The notes under the pieces are model-generated. The model saw only the letters and a program-made list of their open reading frames with translations. It was not told where the DNA came from and ran no database searches. Shown here one piece after another: positions 34,501 to 46,500 of a DNA stretch of 64,000 nucleotides (the stretch's first letter is position 1; the number at the start of each line of letters is the position of its first letter). The stretch is taken from the NCBI RefSeq assembly GCF_905147365.1, contig NC_056418.1, positions 1,208,001 to 1,272,000 on the forward strand, given 5' to 3'. The position numbers and the translations under genes were made by a program. The stretch is from Aricia agestis. Its lineage: Eukaryota > Arthropoda > Insecta > Lepidoptera > Lycaenidae.

Positions 34501-37500
34501 GGGTTATACCGCGCACGTACCGTTATAGAGCAAAAATAGTATGGGACCTACCTATCTACCTAACCCTTAAATATTTTTTTTTAACTTTTATTATTATTTA
34601 TTAAATTACATATATTATTAAGGCCTTTGTGAAAATTTCAAGTGCCTAATGACAGCAGCATCATTGATAGTTAAGCAAAAAATGTTAGAAAAATCACGTT
34701 TGTTGTATGGGAGCCCTCCTTAAATATTTAATTTATTTTGTTTTTAGTATTTTTTGTTATAGCGGCAACAGAAATACATAATCTGTGAAAATTTCATTTC
34801 TCTAGCTATTACCGTTCTTGAGTTACAGCCTGGAAACAGACGGACAGACGGACAGACATCGAAGTCTCAGTAAATAGGGTCCCGTTTTTACCCTTTGGGT
34901 ACGGAACCCTAAAAAGGAAGACCTAAAGGACTTGCATTACAGGTATTAGACAACAGAAATATACTTTATTCTTATATAAACTATACATTATATAGTTAAG
35001 ATTTTTATTATACCTTTAAAAACTTTTTGTTCCGTTGGCAGGATTCGAACCCGCGACCCCCGGATTAAGCTGCCACACGCCCAACCATTGGGCCACAGAA
35101 GTCGTCGATAATAATTCTTTGTTCTGTGTACAGATGGCATTTGAATCACGATTACATGAAGCGATGCGTCCATTTAATTATAATCTTAATGAAAAAAAAA
35201 GATGTAGTACTGCAGTGTGCGAGTCCACGTTTTCAACTTTAACTGCAATTAATAGGCCTCAAAGACTGTCAATGGGTCACGAAAGAATGGCTGGTATGGT
35301 ATTTCTGGCCTTTGAAAAAAAAAGAACAATAAAAGTTGATCTGAACGAAGTTCTTCGCATTTTTAATAATATGGCGAATCGTAGAATTCAGCTGTTTTAA
35401 ATATTTTATGTTATTTTATTATTAATTATTATTTTAATAAGTTTGCAGAAACAATAATAATCTAAATATATTTTTAGTCGTATCTATTGACTCGTATCAC
35501 CCAACTCACTCACACGTGGATCGCTACATCCAGAAGTTTAACCATATTGTTCGCTTGTTCTTCGTAATTGAGGATTTAATAATATGTAGTTCTTAGATAT
35601 AGTGCTCATGCTTTGTCACAGATTTTTTTTTAGTATCTAAGAATAACTATTGAATGAATTGAATACATCATTGACTAAATAATTGAATAGAGATAAATCA
35701 AAACAAGTACTAAAAACAAAATAAAATCAATATTTAAGGATTCGTGTTTTTTAGCCTTTTTTTGCTGCATATTGATATTAATGGCAACAGTAGGCACTGG
35801 ACATTTTTGCGAAATCACTTAATTAATTAATAATACAATTAAAATAGCATTTATATTTAAAGGGGGCTCATTTATAAAAAATACAATTTTGGCCTATTTT
35901 TTATCTATAACGGTACGAAACCCTTCGTGCACGAATCCGACTCGCACTTGACCGATTTTTTTTGCTTCCGCCCTACCTGTAACCGACGCTGCCCTACCTC
36001 AAATTTGACTCTAGCTACAGCCCTGGTCTGAACACATCCTAAAGTATTATTACTTTGTTTTTGTTACGCCCTGTACTTTCTTGAGATTGTAAAATCTTGT
36101 TTTACATTAATTCTGTTAAGATCGTGATACTTATCGTGTATGTCCGCTACAAAACATGCATGGTAGGTGTAAATTATAAGTTTTTTTTTTCAAAATGAGT
36201 CTATTAGATTCTCGGCAAGGCATCTCATTTGTAAAATATGTATCTTTTAGAAGATGGCGCCTGCAACTCTGTTGCGCCAAAATTTATTTATCGCGCAGTA
36301 ACCGTACATTTTTCGGGATAAAAAGTATCCTATCCGTCCTTTCCCGGGACTCAAAGTATCTCCATACCAAATTTCAGCAAATTCGGTTTAACGGTTTGAG
36401 TGTGAAGAGGTAACAGACAGATAGACAGACAGACACACTTTCGCATTTATATTATACGAGCTTTTGCCCGCGGATTCGCTCGAGTTAACAACTATTATTA
36501 CATACAAACTTTCATCCCCTATTTTAACCCCTTGGGTTTAAATAGGGGATAGGAATTAATCAAAATCCTTTCTTAGCGGATGCCTACGTCATAACATCTA
36601 CCTGCATGCCAAATTTCAGCCCGATCCGTGGTTTGGGCTGTGCGTTGATAGATCACCATGTCAGTCGGTCACCTTTGAGTTTTATATATATAGATAGAAG
36701 ATAGAAGAAGTATGGATAGAAGCCAGTTTATTACTGTAGGTAAAGGTTATCAAGCCCCAAGTGGCCACATGCGGCAGCGTTAACAATATAATAGCTATAA
36801 TTGTGTCTGGAATATCCACGATCGAGGGATTACGGCGTTTCAATTCTTGCAAGTAAATGCGTGAGTCGTGACCTAAGGAGTCGACATTACAAAGATTCAA
36901 GTCTTTTGTAGTGAACATCAAACGGTTCTTTGTTACAGTATTATTTAAGGTTAATAAATATATGAAATACATTATGTGATCCATAAAAATACTTTGGTAA
37001 CATTTTAAGAAATACTTTTTACCTTTTCCACCAAAGGGCGGCATTTTATAGCCAAGGGCAATGTTATGGAAACTTTTTAATGTGCATTTTTTACATTTCG
37101 TTTTGATATTGCCCTAAAACGCGGATAGCTGGCCCCTTTTTAGGGTTCCGTACCCAAAGGGTAAAAACGGGACCATATTACTTCGTTGTCTGTCCGTCTG
37201 TCTGTCTGTCGCCAGACTGTAACTCAAGAACCGCTATAGCTAGACATCTGAAATTTTCACAGATTGTATATATTTGTTGCCGCTATAACAACAAATACTA
37301 AAAACAAAATAATGTTAATATTTAAGGGGGCTTTACAACAAACGTAATTTTTTTGGCCTTTTTGCTCGATATCAATAATGGCAATAGGTAGACACATGAA
37401 ATTTTCACGAAGGCCTATAAAATATAGGTGTACTTTAAAAATAAATAAATTTTTATTTTTAAAAAAAATAAACATTTAAGGCGGCTCCCATACAAAAAAC

Positions 37501-40500
37501 ACAATTTTTGGTCAATTTTTACTGTGTAACGGTACGGAACCCTTCTTGCGCGAGTTCGACTCGCACTTGTTTATATAAATAGACCGAGAGTCTTATTCTT
37601 ATTGTTTTCTCGATGATATTGTTTCTCCGTCAGGTTTCGATCAATAGTAATTTCAGGACGAATGGCAAGGGCGTAGAGGCTTTTTGTAGAGCTTCCAAAA
37701 TCTTAAGGAAACCAATTGAGAAATAATTTCAAATATTAGTCAGATGATTAAGTAGGTAAGTTCCAAAGTTTGTATAAATCATTATAAAAAAACGGTCAAG
37801 TGCAAGTGCAACTCGCGCACAAAGGGTTCCGTACCGTTATAGGGCAAAAATAGTCCAAAAATTGTGTTCTTTGCATGGGGCTCCCATACAAAGAATACTA
37901 TTTTTGGACTATTTTTATAAAACCTGCCAGCCTGCAGACAGACAGACGGACAGACGGACAAACATCGAAGTCTCAGTAATAGGGCCCCGTTTGTACCCTT
38001 TGGGTACGGAACCCTAAAATTTTTATTTACAATATTAAGGGCCTGTTTCACCACTTCCTGATAAGGCTATCCACCAATTAACTTGACAGATCAAGTATGG
38101 AGAATCTGACAAAAAAGTTGTGAATAGCCTATTAGGCACTTTATCAGAAAGTGGTGAAACAGGCCCTAAGTATAAATGTTGTGCGTGTGGACCATTTAAT
38201 GATGTAAAGTAGTATTTTCGAATGCCCGAGTCCCGCAGAGTTCTTACCCCTCTCTTTTGCATCTTATTAGTTACGTCACTTACGAAACATTTATTTTATT
38301 TTCAGCGGTTTAGGCGTGAAGAGGTCAACAAACCACAAAAACTGAAAAATAGATTAATCACCCAAACCAGGCGATTTATGCCACCTATTTTGCAAAATAT
38401 TTGCACCCGACAAAAGATAATGTGTCCTGTTTCACATTGTATGTACCATCTAATCTAGTCATGGTCGAGCTTAGTTCAAGCTCGAAGAACTAGCGGGCAA
38501 CGCCCATGTATGGTATTACAGGAACCTATCTACCATATATTTTAACTATTTTTTTATCTAGTGTCATCCGCCCAGCCGCCTACGGAGCGGCGTCTGGCCA
38601 TCGTGGAGGGCGGCGCGTGGGTGATGGTGAGGGCGGGCGACGCGGAGGCCAAGCTGATGCTGGGCGCGCGCGCGCCGGGCTGCAGCGCCGCCGCGTACGC
38701 CACGCGCGTGCCGCTCACGCACCCGCTGGCGTTACTGCATTATACTAGTGCCCAGACGGTGAGCAGTAGCGGCGTTGGGAGGGAAGACGCTAGGTGACCG
38801 CCCAGGGCATAGTATATGACATTCTCTTTGGCCCAGGGCGCAGTATACAAAGAGGGCCCTGGCAGATAAAAAGTGACGCCTGCGGCTCAGGGCGTTGGTA
38901 GTGCTAAAACCGACACTGACGGTGAGGGGTCCACGATCCTGATTCACAATACGCAATTCGTCTCGGATTCGAAAACATTAAATAAACGTTCGCCACATTG
39001 GGCATGGACCAATGACCGCACGTGAAAATTTCCGAATCCGAGTCAAACGGAAATAGTGAATCGCTCTGCAGGGATTAAAACGTGATAGATACCTATATAC
39101 AGAATGCAACAAAACTCAGTGACACTAGGGCGTGTGTCCCGTGTATAGAAATCACTGTGAAAGAACTGAAAGAGTTAATTTTGTCTTCTTCTACGCAGAT
39201 CGACTGCTCCTAGGTAGACTATAATCGTAAGCACTGATATTAAGAAAAACTCTTCTTGTTCCAGGGCTACTACGCCGTGGCGGCTGCTCCCCCCTCCTCC
39301 ACTGTCTGCGGGGAGCGCGCGGCGACCTGGCAGCTGTGGCACCCGGCGCTCGAGGCCAGCCTGGACGCACACCATGATCACCTGTCCACCGTCGCCAGGA
39401 TCACCGGAGCCCTGAACTGCCTGGTGGATAGGATGAGGGAGGGGTCCTACCAGGTTAGTCCTATAGCTTAGGCAGCGACGTGGCAGCTGTGGCACCCGGC
39501 GCTCGAGGCCAGCCTGGACGCGCACCACGCGTCCACAGTGGCCAGGATGGATAGGTGCCTGCCTACCTGGTGGATAGGATGAGAGAGGGTTCCTATCAGG
39601 TTAGTACCGTAGCTTAACTGCGTCAGAGCTACAAAGCTGTGGCTCCCTCTGAGGAGTCCCGTTTCTTTTATCATGTCAGCCGTTACTCAAATTGCCATCG
39701 CTAATCGTTGAATTCTTCTTTGTAGTGTGCGTCTCACCTTCCAGCTCCTGTATGTTAGGCTAAGTAGTTAGTAAGGCGAATGACCTGAATAAAGGTTATT
39801 CACGAGCAACACTCATCTTTAAGACTCCCGAAGTCTGACATTGCCTCTTTATTGGTTTGCTATAACCAGTTAGTAGTTTAATTTTCTATAGCCCTCGCTA
39901 GTAAGAGTCAATTCGGACCGCAACGCGATGCGTACATGCATTTCTAAAGTACTGAATTGACAGATTTCGTGAGCGTGAGACGTCTTGCAAATCTATCAAA
40001 TCCATACAAATTTAGAAATGCATCTACGCGTCGCGTTGCCGTCTGAATTGCCTAGGTCACAGTGACAGTTTCTGCAGCGTATCTTTCCTACAGGGTTCCC
40101 TGCAGCTGCTGAGCCGGTACGCGTGCTGGTGCGCGGCGGCGCGGCGGCTGCTGCGGGCGGCGCGGCTGCGGCTGCCGGCGCGGGCTCTCCCCGCCCCGCA
40201 CAGAGCGCATCACCTGCTGCTGATACTGGATGAGTGAGTTGACGGTTAATACCATACATTTATAGGTCCAAAAACAACGAGCCCAGACAGCGCTAAATGC
40301 GGCAGCGAGGCCCCAGTTGCAACTGCGCGCATCACGTGCTGCTTATTACTGGATGAGTGAGTTGGCTCACTGTTAGTACCATACATAGGTCCAAAAAAAG
40401 GAATCAGGACAGCGCCACCAGGCTAGGCATGCAGTTGCCATCGCTCGAATTACGATTTCGGGAGTTAGGTTTTTCTGAAAACTATACATATAGGAGGTCG

Positions 40501-43500
40501 AGCTTCTGCCTTAGATAGTAATAGGGGTAAGTACACCACATACTCGTATTATCATTACTACAATAACAACGGATACCAATCACAAGACTTTCTTAAATGA
40601 TCTCAGGGTGCCGAAGAGTCATGCAGTATTCAAAAATGAAGCGTGTTACATTCAAAAAACATAATATATCCTTTGGTTTTCTAAAGACGTCTGACAACTT
40701 ACTGAGGTTTGATGATATGCAGTAAAGATAAGTTGATTGTGGTATAGTCTGGTGCAGGTGTGCGAGCGGGACTCAGTGGCGGGCTTCGTGTATCCGGTGG
40801 GCCGGGCCTCACTAACGCGACGAGGGGCGAGAGGTCCCCACTGGGCCGGTGATGCGGCCGCGATCCGCGCCTGCTTGCTGGAGTTACAGGCTAGGGCAGG
40901 TGAGGATATCTGTAAAATTGGCTACGACTGGGAACCAAGTTTGGCAAAAATATAATAAACTCTTTGCCTATAATTGCACAGAGATGGTTCCGCATTCAAA
41001 AATAACAATTTACATTGGGATACATCATGCAAGCGTATCAGAATGACATGCTCTAAACTCTAAACCTTCCGGAGAGTCACAGAAGTTTATAAGAATTTAG
41101 ACATTAAATATAAAGTTTTGTGATTTGCATGGTGGTTTGGACCATATCGCCGTAACCAGGTTTAACCCCCTACAACCCTTAGATAGAATAATCACAGACC
41201 GATCACAGCTAATTCACATAAGCCGACCACATGACGTAGTAGGTCCGTCAATTGCTTAGGAATCAATTTCCTCGATGGTACATGATGTTCTAACAAGTTC
41301 ACTACCTAACATAATTACGAGTATTCTTTTACAGAAGCAACCGAACCTCTTCCACCGACTCCATCGGAAACCCTGGAAGCAGCCCTCCTGGGCAAGTGGG
41401 AGGCGGTTTGTCGGGAAGGTGGTGGCGCGACGGGCGCGGGCAGCTACACGCGCCGCCAGCTGCACTATCTCCGCCGGCTGCTGCACGAGCTGGTCGCTTG
41501 TAAGGAGGCTGTGCCGTATGTAAGTTTTTACATCGAGGCTTAAGGCGGGGATTAATCTCAATCCAAAACTATAACTTCGCACACAACCAAAGACCAAGCG
41601 TATACGCATCGCAATAAGATTCATTTTAGCTTAGCATAAAACTGAAGTCACTCAAACGGATTTTCTCTATTTTTCATGTTTTTTTTTAATATCTTTGGAA
41701 ATAAACATTAAGAAACAAAATTGTTCGGTTAAAGAATTTTTAATATAGATTTAGGTACTAACAATTTATTCAAATAAAATGTATAATTATCCTAGTTAAT
41801 ACTTATATTTCGATGAAATAGATTTTTATCGGAGGTGAGTTTGTAAATTAATTACAGCCAAAGTATTAAGTTTTATTAAAATGTTTATGGTTTAAGGTAT
41901 TTTAAATATTGTGCTTTATACCTCATATTTTTTAAAACTTCGTTATTATATTGGAACTAGGTAAACCGGAAGTCGTGGAATAACAAATTGAGGTTTATCC
42001 TCGCCTTAAACAATGAGGAACAAATGGCGCTATGTAGCCGTATAGGGTATATCGTGTGAATTGTCGTGTCAAACAACTGTATATGTCACGAAATAGCTTC
42101 CACATGTCATTCCATATTATAGCTGTTATATGTCTGTCTGACACGTCATTTGACACGAAATACCCTACCGTCCCTCTGGTGGCAAATGATATATTGAAAA
42201 CCTTCGCCACCATCTAGATTCCAGAGTCTGGATGGTAGTAGTATTACTTATTATGCTAAAAAACATAGTTGTTATATGTTGAATGAATGAAAAAATGAAA
42301 AATGAATGAATGTACGAATGTTGCTTAAAGCTTGGAAGGGTAGACAGCACTGTCGTAGTGTACTCGTACTTTGATACCATATTCCAGAATTTTTGAAGAT
42401 TTTTTGGTGTTTCAAATTTCCACATATATCCCTTTCCTAAGATAGGTCAGGATCATCTTAATACGTATATTTGGCTAAAGGCTCTTTTTGTGATTGAATA
42501 TGAATACCGACCAGCAACAGCACACCATGTTCCGGATGAACCTGCTGCAGGCGACGTCCCAGCACCAGGAGTCGCTGGAGCGCCTCATCCACCTGCTGGC
42601 CATCATGCTGGACCAGGCGCGCGAAATGTACCTCACTAACGTCCACGCCAGACTAGACCTGGACAAGGAGTTGTCCAATTACAGGTAAGTTTTTAAAACA
42701 TTGTTGGAAAATCGTGACATAAATCGCTTTGTGTTTTAGAAACCAGTTTTATGAAAACCATTTATTTACGACGAAAATATTACTTAGGCTTCAGTCTCGA
42801 AATCAGCCGGCAGCGGGGCGGGAGTTCGATGCCAGTTCCATATAAATCTATACATTGGAACTCGCCGCATAGCATAGCATAGCATAAAGTAACAGTAGCA
42901 GCTATAGTTTCAATCTAAAGCAACTTGGGGTCAATTCAGAATTATTGTGTTAGCTAATAAACTTTCCAAAAAACCCACGCCATGGCCACCTCTTTGCTTC
43001 AAAATATGCTCTGTTATAAGATCTAAGAAATGGAACAAGCTCCGTGACTACTACGACGCATCGTCCGCTCTCCTCGTGGACGCCGTGCGGAGGGACCCCC
43101 ACACGCGGCGGGAGGACCTCGCTGATAATATCACGTTAATGAAGACACTCCTTGGCTGGTTGTATAAAGGTATCCATACTAATATATTATTATAAAGGCG
43201 AAATTAGTGTTTTTTTTATTAAATAAGGGGGCAAACGAGCAAACGGGTCACCTGATAGAAAGCAACTTTCGTCGCCTATGGACACTCGCAGCATCAGAAG
43301 AGCTGCAGGTACGTTGCCGGCCTTTTAAGAGGGAATAGGGTAATAGGGGAGGGTAGGGATGGGAAGGGAAGGGAATAGGGGAGGGTAGGGAATAGGGGAG
43401 GGTAGGGAATAGGGGAAGGTAGGGAAGGGAATAGGGTAGGGGATTGGGCCTCCGGTAAACTTACTCACTCGGCGAAATACAGCGCAAGCGCTGTTTCACG

Positions 43501-46500
43501 CAGGTTTTCTGTAAGAACGTGGTATTTCTCCGGTCGAGCCGGCCCATTCGTGCTGAAGCATGGCTCTCCCACGTCTAAAATGTCTCTGTCTGTTACCTCT
43601 TCACGCCCAAACCGGTGAACCGATTTTGCTGAAACTTAGTATGGAGATACTTTGAGTCCCGGGAAAGGACATAGGAAAAAGTTATGATTGCCGCTCGATA
43701 AACGGATTTTGGCGCAACGAAGTTGCGGGCATCATCTAGTTTACAATATAGCAACCGGGCTTACAATAAGCAAAAGCGTATATGGCATCTGCTTTGATAG
43801 TTTCTTCAAAACAAAGAAGCCAAATCCTCATAAGGACCTTTCTCGGCTGATTGCATACAAGAGGCATTTAGCAACCACACAACACGCAGTGAACTCGAAG
43901 TGAACTCGGCACCAGTTTCCATAGATTTTCCTTAGGAGGTGTCTAGGCAACTTCTGCGTGTCATGGGTTTGACTAAAGTCTTAAACAAACAACTATGTGT
44001 GATATTTCTCTTGAAGGTCTGCTCGGTAACATTTGATCGTCACAAGTGCGGGCGGTACAGCCTAAAACTTAAATAAAAAATCAGGGGACGATTTGGTTCC
44101 TGCCGCCTGCACCTTTATCCAAAAATTTTTTTCCGAATCCGAATCAAATAGCATTGTGAATCGAACCCCTTATATTATGTCATGTTTTTGCATTATTGCA
44201 GGTGCGAAAGAAGACAAGAAATACCTTAGCCCGGTTCTGAAGCCCTTTCTGGACGAGCTCTACTCCTCATCCCAGGAGAACTGCTGGTTCCTGGAGGAGT
44301 TCGACGCCAGGAGGTGCGGGGGGGAGTTCCGGGGGCTGCGGGAGTACTGCATGGGGGTGCACAATGGCGTGGAGCCGTGCGAGGGACTGATGGAGGCGGC
44401 GATGAAGTATGCCTGGGCGAAGGCCATGGTGGACATCGTGGATCGGTATAGGCATACTGGTGAGTGTTTTACCGCCGTACTCAGAGACATTTAATTATGA
44501 TTAACCTTCAATTTAATGAAGAGTTTGACATATAACGTATGGGGCTTATGTCTTTCGAAATAATTACATTTATTAAGAAATTAATGTTCTTGTTGAAGCG
44601 GCAGTTGAAGTCAGATTTGGGATCAGGTATATTCTACTAAAAGAGTTTACTTTTTTGTACGGGAATTGTTAATATTGCTAGGATTAATCATTTTAAAATT
44701 ATTAAAGGGGCTATTCCATGTATGAATATTGATGTTTAGATACAAACTCCACTATCATTTGAATGCAACATTATTGCAGCTCTCCTTGTTTAATCTAGTC
44801 CAGGTTCCTATGAAAATATACAGCGTTATTCCTATGAAATGTCTAAATCACTACATATTATAAAACAAAGTCGCTTCTTTTTCCCTCATGTCCCTTTGTT
44901 CCCTTTTATATGGCCCTTTACAGCATAATTATATGATTTAAATGAATATTTTCGAAGTTACAGATTTAAAAATTGCGGGACGTAGCTTTTGCGGCGGTAC
45001 CGACCAATGCGGGCCACGGATACTAAACAGTAATGAATGTAATTAAAAAGTACTGAATCGATTTTAATCATTTCTTCAGTTAGTGACATAGGCTATAATA
45101 TATTTTATACCTGTGCGAAGCCGGGGCGGGTCGCAAGTAATGTTAATATTTGATTAAGAAAGCAGAGTTAATCGAACAAGAAACGAAGCCGCTTTGATTT
45201 AAATTAGTAAATTGAGGGTACTGATTAAAGTCAGAATCATTTTTGAAATAATCAAATGCGGTTTTCAAATGTATAATAGTAGATATTTCTAGAAATTCAG
45301 GCCATGAATAATATTTATACCTATCATGCCTTCTATTATACCTTTCTAACCTTTTATTCAAAAGTGTTTTCGTCTAACTCTTAAAATATTATGGTATAGT
45401 ACTATAAAATCTAAGGAGCTTGGCTTTAGGAAACCATAACGTTTAGCTATAAAATCTTGATATAATGTCAACCCTATAATCTTTGAGCACCTCGACCACC
45501 TGATAAAGTTAAGAAAACTCTTGGGAAATCTTCCGAATTTGCTGTTAAGGAGGGATGCAAACTTTTCAATTATTCACGCACATAATCCATTGCCCTTTGT
45601 TTATAGGCCCTTTTCATGAAGCTAATACATTTATTTTTTTTATTTTAATATTTAATAATAATTTTTTATTTTAGCTTCGTGACCCTTTTAGATATCCATA
45701 CTAATATTATAAATGCCGGTAGGAAGTATATTGAATGACGATTGAGAATTGACGCCTTCGAGATGTGGTGTTGGCGAAAAATGCTCCAAATACCATGGAC
45801 CGCCTTTCGTACCAACGTCTCCATCCTTAGTGACTTAAAGATAAAAACAAGACTGTCGTCAATCTGCCTACGTAGAGTTTTGGATTTCTTTGGTCACATC
45901 GCAAGAAAGGATGGCCATAACCTCGAACAGCTTGTGGTTACAGCCAAAGTTGACGGTCGCCGCCCAAGGGGCCGAAGCCCTATTAGATGGTCTGATCAAG
46001 TGCGCACAACTCTAGACACCGGCCTCCATGATGCTCTCCATTCTGCCAAAGATCGCCACAGATGACGTAATGTGGTCGTCACTAGTTTAGTGAACTCCAA
46101 AAGGGGAATCACGACCCTCAGCAATGAGGAACACGACGCGAGGAGGAGAGGAAGTATATCTGTCTGTCTGTCACCTCTTCACGCCAAAAGCGCTGAACTT
46201 ATTTTGCTGAAAGGTGTGCAGATACTTTGATACCCGGCAAAGGACATAGGATACTTTTTATCCCGAAAAAATGAACGGTTTCGAATGAAAGGAATGTTGG
46301 CACACGTAGTTGCGGACACTATCTAGTGCCTATAAATCAACTTTCCTGATAGTACAAGACTACAATACTGATATAAAAGTTCGAGTTAGTGCATCTAACT
46401 CGAACTTTTATATCACTATTGTAGTAATAGTATAGTGAGTGTGGCAAAATGCGCCTATCCGGCATGTGCGCCATGTAGCTATTATTCCATACTGCTCATT

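Larger units (their letters stand above)
34300..36072. repeat. Family S repeat interrupted by a hAT element
   Basis: 34330-34386 (TTTCAGCGCTGCTACTTTCA ... GTCTGAAC) continues at 36034-36072 (ACATCCTAAAGTATTATTAC ... GTTACGCCCTGTA). The gap is the hAT element at 34387-36025. Confidence 0.7.

Noticed and set aside
35035..35105. Second tRNA-like sequence (minus strand) with GGATTCGAACC
   Set aside because: No closed cloverleaf could be drawn and it lies inside a hAT remnant; treated as SINE-derived.
36195..36413. 72-codon frame reading SRQGISFVKYV
   Set aside because: It is the translation of a family R repeat tail, as are similar frames at 43688 and 63105.
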